Source of the DNA: Acidothermales bacterium
GTDB lineage: Bacteria > Actinomycetota > Actinomycetes > Streptosporangiales > WHST01
Reading direction: 5' to 3'
DNA: 6,392 nt
NCBI GenBank assembly: GCA_017354575.1
Contig: JAFMQP010000242.1
Coordinates: 1-6,392 of the forward strand
Positions 1 to 5,346 of this stretch are shown here, in pieces (position 1 is the first letter of the stretch; the number at the start of each line of letters is the position of its first letter). The notes below the pieces were generated by a model, which had not been told where the DNA came from, made no database searches, and worked only from the letters and a program-made list of their open reading frames with translations. The translations under genes were made by a program, and so were the position numbers.

Positions 1-1
1 G

Positions 2-208
2 CCGGCGGTGCCGCAGGAGACGTGCCGGTTTCCCGGCTGCCGGTGGCTCGCTCACCGGCCCGGGCGGCGCGCGTCCGACGACCTGCCGCCGCTGTGTCGA
101 CGGCATCGCCGGTTCGTCGTCCGTGGTGGGTGGCGGGTGCTCAGGACGCTCGACGGCGGGTGCGTCTGGACGAGTCCGGAGGGGAGGCGATACCACGTCC
201 GACCGTAG
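2..208 (+). CDS. C-terminal tail of a 13E12/DUF222-type HNH endonuclease-like protein (5' partial, probably degenerate)
   Basis: The frame is open from the left edge, so the true start lies outside the window; the GTG at 8 is probably an internal Val codon. The visible residues include CRFPGC, then LCRRHRRF, GGWRV and VWTSPEGRRY, the order found at the C-terminus of actinobacterial DUF222/13E12-repeat HNH proteins. In that family CRxPGC is followed by a CDxDH stretch, then roughly a dozen residues to LCRRHH. Here CRFPGC is followed by WLAHRPGRRASDDLPPL, so the stretch with the DH pair is absent and the second His of RRHH is Arg. This points to an in-frame deletion and loss of nuclease activity. 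The two zinc-type Cys-containing motifs remain. A candidate promoter for the next gene overlaps the stop codon. The family call is fairly sure; inactivity is inferred. Confidence 0.72.
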   Translation, partial: PAVPQETCRFPGCRWLAHRPGRRASDDLPPLCRRHRRFVVRGGWRVLRTLDGGCVWTSPEGRRYHVRP

Positions 209-211
209 GAT
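206..211 (+). promoter_or_regulatory. Candidate -10 box TAGGAT for the first GNAT gene
   Basis: TAGGAT is a very good actinobacterial -10 hexamer and ends 9 bases before the ATG at 221, so transcription could begin at or just before the start codon, giving a leaderless or nearly leaderless mRNA. It overlaps the TAG stop of the upstream HNH tail. No convincing TTGACA-like -35 is seen 16-19 bases upstream. The alternative reading is that AGGA at 207-210 acts as a weak ribosome binding site 10 bases from the ATG. Confidence 0.4.
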
Positions 212-220
212 CCTGGTGGC

Positions 221-712
221 ATGGAGATCAGGACCGCGACGCCCGCCGACTGGCCGGCCATCTGGCCGTTCTTCCGGCGCATCGTCGCCGCGGGGGAGAC
301 GTACGCGTACGACCGCGACATGACCGCGGAACGTGGGCGTGCCGTCTGGTTCACCGAGCCGCCGGGACGCACGGTCGTGGCGGTGGACGACGACGGCACG
401 GTGCTCGGCTCGGCGAAGATGGGCCCGAACCAGGGCGGCCCCGGCGCGCACGTCGCCACGGCCAGCTTCATGGTCGACCCGGACCGGTCGGGGCACGGCG
501 TCGGACGGGCGCTCGGCGAGTACGTCGTGCGGCGGGCCGCGATCGACGGCTACCGGGGCATCCAGTTCAACGCCGTGGTCGAGTGCAACACGCGTGCGGT
601 CGCGCTGTGGCGTTCGCTCGGCTTCGAGGTGGTCGGCACCGTGCCGGAGGCGTTCGACCACCCGGAGAAGGGCTACGTCGGGCTGCACGTCATGTTCCGG
701 CGGCTGCCCTGA
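221..712 (+). CDS. GNAT family N-acetyltransferase (163 aa)
   Basis: A single-domain GNAT protein that would transfer an acetyl group from acetyl-CoA to an unknown amine. Motif A is visible at residues 83-99 (FMVDPDRSGHGVGRAL), forming the acetyl-CoA pyrophosphate loop; the usual Arg lies one position early, as RSGHGVG. Motif B is at about 115-135 (QFNAVVECNTRAVALWRSLGF), the Asn and GF that end a typical GNAT core. The tail, GTVPEAFDHPEKGYVGLHVM, matches my memory of an uncharacterised Streptomyces-type GNAT subfamily related to amino-acid/phosphinothricin acetyltransferases. The ATG is 12 bases after the HNH stop; the N-terminus MEIRTATPADWPAI is a typical GNAT beta-1 start. It converges with the next gene. 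The fold is sure, the substrate is unknown. Confidence 0.93.
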   Translation: MEIRTATPADWPAIWPFFRRIVAAGETYAYDRDMTAERGRAVWFTEPPGRTVVAVDDDGTVLGSAKMGPNQGGPGAHVATASFMVDPDRSGHGVGRALGEYVVRRAAIDGYRGIQFNAVVECNTRAVALWRSLGFEVVGTVPEAFDHPEKGYVGLHVMFRRLP

Positions 713-720
713 CGGGCGGC
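703..720. terminator. Short hairpin between two convergent GNAT genes
   Basis: GCTGCCC (703-709) can pair with GGGCGGC (714-720) around a TGAC loop: 7 bp including one G-T wobble. It spans the stop of the + strand GNAT and ends just before the stop of the - strand GNAT, where a bidirectional terminator would be expected. There is no T-tract, and short GC-rich hairpins are common by chance in such DNA, so the call is weak. Confidence 0.25.
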
Positions 721-724
721 GCGC

Positions 725-1261
725 TCAGTCCTCGAGGTCGGCCGCCCGGATCCGGTACACCTGCAGCGTGAGGTCGTAGTACTTCTCGGTCTCGCCGACC
801 CACTCCATCCCGAGCCGGCCGGCGGTCGCGATCGCGCGCGTGTTCGTGGGACGGGCGACGGCGTAGAGCTCGTCGACGCCGCCGGACTTGAACGCCCAGC
901 GGAGCAGCGCCCTGCCGGCCTCGGTGGCGTAGCCGTGGCCCCACTCCGACGGCGCGAGCTGCCAGCCCAGCTCGAGGTCCTCCTCGTAGGGCGGCAGCAG
1001 CCGGATCAGCAGCCCGCCGACGACCTCGCCGGTCTCTCTCAGCACGATCGCCCAGCGGCCGGCCGGTGCGATGAAGTTCGGCTGGTCCTCGACCCATGCC
1101 TGCAGGACGGCCCGCATGGTCGGGAGGTCCTGGACGCGCTCCATCGCAGGCGACAGCCAGCGCGCGACGTCCGCGGTGCCGTACACGGCGAGCGCGGCCT
1201 CGGCGTCGTCCTCGGTCCAGTCCCGGATCAGCAGCCGCTCGGTCGAAGCGATCACCGCCAC
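725..1261 (-). CDS. GNAT family N-acetyltransferase, RimJ/RimL type (178 aa)
   Basis: A complete GNAT protein of the RimJ/RimL-like class. The N-terminus STERLLIRDWTEDDAEA (6-22) is the usual 'TERLxLR..' opening. Motif A lies at about 96-124 (LELGWQLAPSEWGHGYATEA), with the WGxGYATEA signature of this class. Motif B follows at 140-151 (NTRAIATAGRLG). Such proteins acetylate N-terminal or small-molecule amines; members near metabolic genes are often of unknown substrate. The start is GTG at 1261 with CAGG about 6 bases upstream on the - strand; a second in-frame GTG two codons later would be equally acceptable. It lies 67 bp downstream of pobA on the same strand, separated by a hairpin, so it may or may not be cotranscribed. 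No link to hydroxybenzoate metabolism is evident. Confidence 0.92.
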   Translation of the reverse strand: MAVIASTERLLIRDWTEDDAEAALAVYGTADVARWLSPAMERVQDLPTMRAVLQAWVEDQPNFIAPAGRWAIVLRETGEVVGGLLIRLLPPYEEDLELGWQLAPSEWGHGYATEAGRALLRWAFKSGGVDELYAVARPTNTRAIATAGRLGMEWVGETEKYYDLTLQVYRIRAADLED

Positions 1262-1285
1262 AATGCACCTGCCCGTCGTGCAGAA

Positions 1286-1317
1286 GGGGAGATCACGCTA
1301 CCTCGGCGAGGCTCCCC
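1286..1317 (-). terminator. Nested hairpin after pobA, possible terminator
   Basis: On the - strand GGGGAG pairs with CTCCCC across 20 bases, and within that interval CCTC/GAGG forms a second 4-bp stem with a 3-base loop. The outer 3' arm is followed by TTCT, a minimal T-rich tail. It lies 12 bases beyond the pobA stop, where a terminator would be placed. The interval also contains TAGCGT on the - strand (1295-1300), a possible -10 for the downstream GNAT. Attenuation or plain termination cannot be separated by eye. Confidence 0.4.
1295..1300 (-). promoter_or_regulatory. Possible -10 box TAGCGT for the RimJ/RimL-type GNAT
   Basis: TAGCGT on the - strand fits the TAnnnT actinobacterial -10 pattern and would give a leader of roughly 27 bases ahead of the GTG at 1261. 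No recognisable -35 lies at the right distance, and the box is inside the putative pobA terminator hairpin. Confidence 0.2.
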
Positions 1318-1328
1318 TCCGGGACGTG

Positions 1329-2513
1329 TCACGGCGGCTCGACGGGCAGCGGCAGGCCGACGTAGTTCTCCGCCAGCACGGTCGACGCCGCGAGCGAGCC
1401 GGCGACGTACGCCAGCTCGGCACGTTGCACGCGCTCGCCGAACTCGTCGTGGTCGGGCATGACGTGCAGCATCGACGTCATCCACCAGGAGAACTGCTGC
1501 ACCCGCCAGACCCGGCGCAGGCAGAGCTCGGAGTACGCGTCGAGCTTCCCGGCATTGCCGTCGCGGTACCAGGCGGCGAGCGCGTCCGCGAGCACGACGA
1601 CGTCGGCGACGGCGAGGTTGAGCCCCTTCGCGCCGGTCGGCGGGACGATGTGGGCCGCGTCGCCGGCGAGGAACAGCCGGCCGTACCGCATCGGCTCGGT
1701 GACGAAGCTGCGCATCGGCGTGACGCCCTTGTCGACGATCGGGCCCTCCGCGAGCGACCAGCCCTCCGTCGCGAACCGCGCGTGCAGCTCTCCCCAGATC
1801 CGCTCGTCCGGCCAGTCGCCGATGTCCTCGTCCGGGTCGACCTGCAGGTAGAGCCGGCTGAGCGCGGGGGAGCGGAGGCTGTGCAGCGCGAACCCGCGCC
1901 GGTGCCGGCAGTAGATCAGCTCCTCGGTGGACGGCGGCACCTCGGCGAGGATGCCGAGCCAGCCGAACGGGTAGTCGCGGAGGTACGTCCGGAGCACGCC
2001 GTCCGGGATCGACTCTCGGCACACGCCGTGGAAACCGTCGCAGCCCGCCACCAGGTCGGCGTAAAGCACCCGCGGCTCGCCGTCCGCGTCGCGGAACTCC
2101 ACCCGCGGCGCGCCGGTGTCGACGTCGTGTACGCGGACGTCGGAGACGTCGAACAGCAGCGGGCCGCCCGTCTCCAGCCGCGCGGCGACGAGGTCCTCGA
2201 CGACCTGCTGCTGGCCGTAGATCCAGATGGACCGGCCGGTCAGGTCGGTCAGCGGGATGCGGTGCCCGACGCCGTCGAAGCGCAGCTCGAGACCGTGGTG
2301 CGGGATGCCGTCGCGCTCCAGCCGGTCGGCGAGGCCCAGGTGCCGCAGCACGTCCACCGTCCCCTGCTCGAGCACGCCCGCGCGGACACGTCCCTGCACG
2401 TACTCGCGGTCCCGCGCCTCGAGGACGACGCACTCGATGCCGAGCCGGTCGAGCAGGTGCGACAGCACCAGGCCGGCCGGACCGGCGCCGACGATCGCCA
2501 CCTGTGTGCGCAT
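1329..2513 (-). CDS. pobA: 4-hydroxybenzoate 3-monooxygenase (p-hydroxybenzoate hydroxylase), 394 aa
   Basis: A cytoplasmic FAD-dependent class A monooxygenase that turns 4-hydroxybenzoate into protocatechuate using O2 and NAD(P)H, feeding the beta-ketoadipate pathway. With the start at 2513 it has 394 residues, the same as the Pseudomonas enzyme, and aligns almost without gaps. Visible are the FAD-binding GAGPAG (9-14), GRVRAGVLEQG (41-51), the DG motif in AGCDGFHG (156-163), GDAAHIVPPTGAKGLN (284-299) and ENYVGLP (382-388). The Pseudomonas substrate residues Tyr201, Ser212, Arg214 and Tyr222 are at identical positions, and Tyr385 corresponds to Tyr384. Arg44 is kept; Arg33, a coenzyme determinant in Pseudomonas, is Ala, so NADH versus NADPH preference is open. 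GGAGAGG lies 10 bases before the ATG. It is divergent from galU; no pca genes or pobR are in the window. Confidence 0.95.
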   Translation of the reverse strand: MRTQVAIVGAGPAGLVLSHLLDRLGIECVVLEARDREYVQGRVRAGVLEQGTVDVLRHLGLADRLERDGIPHHGLELRFDGVGHRIPLTDLTGRSIWIYGQQQVVEDLVAARLETGGPLLFDVSDVRVHDVDTGAPRVEFRDADGEPRVLYADLVAGCDGFHGVCRESIPDGVLRTYLRDYPFGWLGILAEVPPSTEELIYCRHRRGFALHSLRSPALSRLYLQVDPDEDIGDWPDERIWGELHARFATEGWSLAEGPIVDKGVTPMRSFVTEPMRYGRLFLAGDAAHIVPPTGAKGLNLAVADVVVLADALAAWYRDGNAGKLDAYSELCLRRVWRVQQFSWWMTSMLHVMPDHDEFGERVQRAELAYVAGSLAASTVLAENYVGLPLPVEPP

Positions 2514-2523
2514 GCGTGACCGG

Positions 2524-2530
2524 CCTCTCC
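2524..2530 (-). promoter_or_regulatory. Ribosome binding site GGAGAGG fixing the pobA start
   Basis: GGAGAGG on the - strand ends 10 bases before the ATG at 2513. It lies inside the longer reading frame that would begin at 2549, so it argues for the 394-residue protein, whose MRTQVAIVGAG start matches the family N-terminus. Confidence 0.65.
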
Positions 2531-2547
2531 GCGGGATGGACCGTGCC

Positions 2548-2553
2548 ACGGTA
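2548..2553 (-). promoter_or_regulatory. Candidate pobA promoter (-10 TACCGT)
   Basis: On the - strand TACCGT fits the TAnnnT -10 pattern and is preceded, with an 18-base spacer, by TTACGC (2572-2577), a poor TTGACA match. Transcription from about 2541 would give a leader of under 30 bases carrying GGAGAGG. The box forms one arm of an inverted repeat (CACGGTAC 2547-2554 / GTACCGTG 2595-2602) whose other arm carries the candidate galU -10. The perfect palindrome CCGTG-C-CACGG at 2541-2551 overlaps the expected start site and could be an operator. Confidence 0.35.
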
Positions 2554-2595
2554 CGCCGTTCGGCGGATGCGGCGTAACGACGAACGCACGCTTGG

Positions 2596-2601
2596 TACCG
2601 T
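2596..2601 (+). promoter_or_regulatory. Candidate galU promoter (-10 TACCGT), possibly leaderless
   Basis: TACCGT fits the TAnnnT pattern and ends 7 bases before the GTG at 2609, the spacing expected when transcription starts on the first base of a start codon. There is no ribosome binding site in front of that GTG, which is consistent with a leaderless message. No clear -35 is seen; the upstream element would overlap that of the divergent pobA promoter near 2572-2578. Confidence 0.4.
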
Positions 2602-2608
2602 GCGGTCC

Positions 2609-3544
2609 GTGAGCGAGCGTCAGCCAGCGCGTGGGGGTTCGGTGGGGTGGGATAGGCACAGCGTACGGAAGGCCGTCGTGCCGGTCGCGGGTCACGGCAC
2701 GAGGTTCCTGCCGGCCACCAAGGCCGTGCCCAAGGAGATGCTGCCGGTCGTCGACAAGCCAGCGATCCAGTACGTCGTCGAGGAGATAGCGGCGGTCGGG
2801 CTCACCGACGTGGTCATGGTGACCGGCCGCGGCAAGCGCGCCATCGAGGACCACTTCGACCGCGCCCCCGAGCTGGAGGAGGCGCTCGAGGCGAAGGACG
2901 ACGAGGGCCGGCTGCAGCTGGTCAGGAAGCCGACCGGGCTCGTCCGCCCGCACTTCGTCCGGCAGGGCGACGCCCTCGGTCTCGGCCACGCGATCCTCTG
3001 CGCGGCCGAGCACGTCGGGGACGAGCCGTTCGCCGCGCTGCTCGGCGACGACCTGATCGACCCGCGCGACCCGCTGCTCGCCCGGATGCTCGAGGTGCGA
3101 CGCGAACGCGGCGGCAGCGTCGTCGCGCTGATGGAGGTCGACCCGGAACACGTGTCGCTGTACGGGTGCGCCGCCGTCGAGGCCACCGATCAGGCCGACG
3201 TCGTCCGCGTCACCGGGCTGGTCGAGAAACCGCCGAAGGAGAGCGCGCCGTCGTCGCTCGTGGTCATCGGCAGGTACGTGCTCGCGCCCGAGGTCTTCGA
3301 CGTGCTCCGCGAGACGCCGCCCGGTCGCGGCGGCGAGATCCAGCTGACCGACGCGCTGCAGGCCCTGGCCCGGCGCGACGGGGCGGGCGGCCCCGTGCAC
3401 GGCGTGGTGTTCCGCGGCCGCCGCTACGACACCGGCGACAAGCTCGAGTACCTCACCATCGTCGTCCGGCTCGCCTGTGAGCGTGACGACATCGGCCCGG
3501 ATTTCACGAAGTGGTTGCGAGAGTACGTCGGCCGCACCGTCTAG
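2609..3544 (+). CDS. galU: UTP--glucose-1-phosphate uridylyltransferase GalU
   Basis: Cytosolic enzyme making UDP-glucose from UTP and glucose-1-phosphate, the sugar donor for cell-envelope glycans, trehalose and UDP-galactose. From the GTG at 2609 it has 311 residues. The nucleotide-binding signature is AGHGTRFLPATKAVPKEMLP (27-46), with His where Leu is usual in AGLGTR. DKPAIQYVVEE (49-59), the metal-binding LLGDD (144-148), VEKP (205-208), GGEIQLTDAL (241-250) and YDTGDKLEY (273-281) complete the GalU pattern. The start is uncertain: GTG 2609 follows a -10 box by 7 bases and could be leaderless, while GTG 2642, with GGGGG 4 bases before it, gives 300 residues, closer to the roughly 300 usual in the family. 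It heads a + strand cluster; moeA starts 44 bp downstream. Confidence 0.95.
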   Translation: MSERQPARGGSVGWDRHSVRKAVVPVAGHGTRFLPATKAVPKEMLPVVDKPAIQYVVEEIAAVGLTDVVMVTGRGKRAIEDHFDRAPELEEALEAKDDEGRLQLVRKPTGLVRPHFVRQGDALGLGHAILCAAEHVGDEPFAALLGDDLIDPRDPLLARMLEVRRERGGSVVALMEVDPEHVSLYGCAAVEATDQADVVRVTGLVEKPPKESAPSSLVVIGRYVLAPEVFDVLRETPPGRGGEIQLTDALQALARRDGAGGPVHGVVFRGRRYDTGDKLEYLTIVVRLACERDDIGPDFTKWLREYVGRTV

Positions 3545-3545
3545 G

Positions 3546-3558
3546 GTCTCCTTGAGAC
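3546..3558 (+). other. Small hairpin in the galU-moeA gap
   Basis: GTCTC and GAGAC pair around CTT (5 bp, 3-base loop) just after the galU stop. There is no T-tract, so strong termination is unlikely; it may be a partial attenuator or mRNA-processing site, or chance. Confidence 0.2.
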
Positions 3559-3573
3559 ACCGCTTTACGACTC

Positions 3574-3581
3574 GGGAGAGG
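3574..3581 (+). promoter_or_regulatory. Strong ribosome binding site for moeA
   Basis: GGGAGAGG lies 7 bases before the GTG at 3589. It is the best ribosome binding site in the window and settles the moeA start on that GTG. Confidence 0.7.
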
Positions 3582-3588
3582 TGACTGC

Positions 3589-4824
3589 GTGAAGTCGGTC
3601 GACCAGCACCTCGACGACATCCTCGCCACCGTCGAGCCGTTGCATCCGCTCGACCTCCAGCTGATGGAGGCGCGCAACTGCTTGATCGCCGAGGACGTCG
3701 TCGCGCCGGTGACGCTGCCCGCGTTCGACAACGCCGCGATGGACGGCTACGCCGTCAGCTCGGAGGATCTCGCGGAGGCCTCCGACGACGCCCCCGTCAG
3801 CCTGCCCGTCATCGGCGACATCCCCGCGGGGAGCCAGCAGCCGCTCGCCATCCGGCCCGGCATGTGCGCGCGGATCATGACGGGCGCGCCCGTCCCGCCC
3901 GGCGCGGACGCCGTCGTCCCCGTCGAGTGGACCGACGCCGGGCTGGCCAAGGTGTCGATCGCGCGCGCGCCCGCGCCCGGTTCGCACATCCGCCGCTCCG
4001 GTGAGGACGTCGCCGCGGGTGACACCGTGCTGTACGCCGACGAGCCGCTCACCGCGGCGCGGCTCGGCCTGGTGGCCGCGATGGGCCTCGAGCGCGTCCG
4101 GGTACGGCCGCGGCCACGGGTCGTCGTCATCTCCACCGGCAGCGAGCTCGTCGAACCCGGCCAGCGACCGGACTCGGGACAGATCACCGACTCCAACAGC
4201 TACCTGCTCACCGCCTGCGCCATCGACGTCGGCTGCGTGGCGTACCGGGTCGGCATCGTGCCTGACGACCCGCGCACCCTGCTCGCCATGCTCGAGGACC
4301 AGCTGATCCGGGCGGACGCCGTCGTCTGCAGCGGCGGCGTGAGCAAGGGCGCGTACGACGTGGTGAAGGAGGTGCTCGGCCGGCTCGGGACGGTGAAGTT
4401 CGAGGAGGTCGCGATGCAGCCGGGCAAGCCGCAGGGCTTCGGCACCCTCGGGTCCGACAACACCCCGATCTTCGCGCTGCCGGGCAACCCGGTGAGCACG
4501 TTCGTCTCGTTCCAGGTGTTCGTGCGGCCGGCGCTCACCAAGATGATGGGCATCGGCGCGCGCCGGCTGCGTATGGTCCGCGCGACGCTCGACGGCAGGG
4601 TGCTCTCCGCGCGCAACCGCCGCCAGTTCGCCCGTGGCCTGCTGGTCCGGCGCGGCAGCATCTCCCACGCCGTGACCCCCGTCGGCGGGCACGGCTCGCA
4701 CCTGATGGGCGGGCTGGCGAGGGCGAACTGCTTCATCGTGCTGCCGGAGGACGTCACCGAGGTCCACGCCGGCGGCTCCGTCGACTGCATGATCTTCGAC
4801 GAGCACGGTCTCGAGAAGACGTGA
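3589..4824 (+). CDS. moeA: Molybdopterin molybdenumtransferase MoeA / gephyrin-like protein Glp (411 aa)
   Basis: Inserts molybdate into adenylated molybdopterin in molybdenum-cofactor synthesis. The length fits MoeA. Domains I/II carry PAFDNAAMDGYA (44-55), IMTGAPVPPGADAVV (96-110) and IRRSGEDV (134-141); the MogA-like domain III carries STGSEL (182-187), ITDSNSYLL (199-207), SGGVSKGAYD (248-257), MQPGKPQGF (276-284) and LPGNPVS (297-303); a C-terminal domain IV follows. All signature motifs look intact, so enzymatic function is plausible. The gene sits between galU and moaC-rimJ-sepX/glpR, the position of the actinobacterial gephyrin-like Glp. In Corynebacterium Glp binds FtsZ and the membrane receptor GlpR, a non-enzymatic division role; whether this orthologue does so is inferred from synteny. 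moaC begins 19 bp downstream. Synonym: glp. Confidence 0.95.
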   Translation: MKSVDQHLDDILATVEPLHPLDLQLMEARNCLIAEDVVAPVTLPAFDNAAMDGYAVSSEDLAEASDDAPVSLPVIGDIPAGSQQPLAIRPGMCARIMTGAPVPPGADAVVPVEWTDAGLAKVSIARAPAPGSHIRRSGEDVAAGDTVLYADEPLTAARLGLVAAMGLERVRVRPRPRVVVISTGSELVEPGQRPDSGQITDSNSYLLTACAIDVGCVAYRVGIVPDDPRTLLAMLEDQLIRADAVVCSGGVSKGAYDVVKEVLGRLGTVKFEEVAMQPGKPQGFGTLGSDNTPIFALPGNPVSTFVSFQVFVRPALTKMMGIGARRLRMVRATLDGRVLSARNRRQFARGLLVRRGSISHAVTPVGGHGSHLMGGLARANCFIVLPEDVTEVHAGGSVDCMIFDEHGLEKT

Positions 4825-4843
4825 GTGACGAGGCGACGCTCGG

Positions 4844-5329
4844 ATGACCGACCGGAAGCTCACCCACGTCGACGAGACGGGCGCCGCTCGCATGGTCGAC
4901 GTCGCCGCGAAGGACGTCACCGTCCGCACCGCGCGAGCGACCGGCCTAGTGCGTACCTCCCACGAGGTCGTCCGGCTGCTGCGCGCCGGGTCGCTGCCGA
5001 AGGGCGACGCGCTGGCCGTCGCCCGGATCGCCGGCATCCAGGGCGCGAAGCGGACGCCCGACCTCGTGCCGCTGTGCCACCCGATCGCGCTGCACGGCGT
5101 CACAGTGGACGTGGACGTCGTCGACGACGGCGTCGCGATCGACGTCACGGTCCGGACGGCCGACCGCACCGGTGTCGAGATGGAGGCGCTCACGGCGGTG
5201 AGTGTCGCCGCGCTCGCGGTCGTCGACATGGTCAAGGCCGTCGACCCGGCGGCGTCGATCACCGACGTGCGCGTGGAGGAGAAGGCCGGCGGCAAGACGG
5301 GCACCTGGCGGCGGGACGCGGGAGACTAG
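4844..5329 (+). CDS. moaC: Cyclic pyranopterin monophosphate synthase MoaC (161 aa)
   Basis: With MoaA, MoaC converts GTP into cyclic pyranopterin monophosphate, the first molybdenum-cofactor intermediate; MoaC acts on 3',8-cyclo-dihydro-GTP. The length is typical. Landmarks are LTHVDETGAARMVDV (6-20), LPKGDALAVARIAGIQGAKR (51-70), LVPLCHPI (74-81), GVEMEALTAVSVAAL (110-124), DMVKAVD (128-134) and the C-terminal EEKAGGKTG (145-153). Lys53, His79, Asp128 and Lys131 match the positions of the E. coli catalytic residues (Lys51, His77, Asp128, Lys131). The residue before Asp128 is Val where Tyr is common. GAGG lies 10 bases before the ATG. It is 19 bp after moeA and 17 bp before rimJ, so probably cotranscribed. 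A mog/moaB gene, found next to moaC in some actinobacteria, is absent here. Confidence 0.96.
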   Translation: MTDRKLTHVDETGAARMVDVAAKDVTVRTARATGLVRTSHEVVRLLRAGSLPKGDALAVARIAGIQGAKRTPDLVPLCHPIALHGVTVDVDVVDDGVAIDVTVRTADRTGVEMEALTAVSVAALAVVDMVKAVDPAASITDVRVEEKAGGKTGTWRRDAGD

Positions 5330-5346
5330 GCGTAGGACTACAGACG

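Noticed and set aside
179..188. Very strong Shine-Dalgarno-like GGAGGGGAGG
   Set aside because: No ATG or GTG lies at a usable distance downstream; it encodes SPEGRR-region residues of the HNH tail.
1071..2519. 482-codon open frame on + opposite pobA
   Set aside because: It is antisense shadow of pobA, which aligns over its whole length with a known enzyme; the + translation is Arg/Val-rich without recognisable motifs.
2514..2549. Longer pobA start at 2549 adding 12 residues
   Set aside because: The GGAGAGG ribosome binding site lies inside the extension, and the ATG at 2513 gives the exact family N-terminus and length.
3552..3571. TTGAGA and TACGAC as a promoter before moeA
   Set aside because: The two hexamers are only 8 bases apart, too close for a sigma-70-type promoter.
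3961..3976. Alternating GC run that might be a repeat or Z-DNA stretch
   Set aside because: It lies inside moeA, encodes an Ala/Pro-rich linker, and is expected at this base composition.
3565..5304. 579-codon open frame on the - strand opposite moeA and moaC
   Set aside because: It is antisense to two clearly recognised genes; in GC-rich DNA such mirror frames lack stops. The translation is low-complexity with no family motif.
4825..5346. Upstream extension of the rimJ frame from GTG 4825
   Set aside because: This stretch overlaps all of moaC in another frame and is arginine-rich without similarity to GNATs; rimJ homology begins after 5347.
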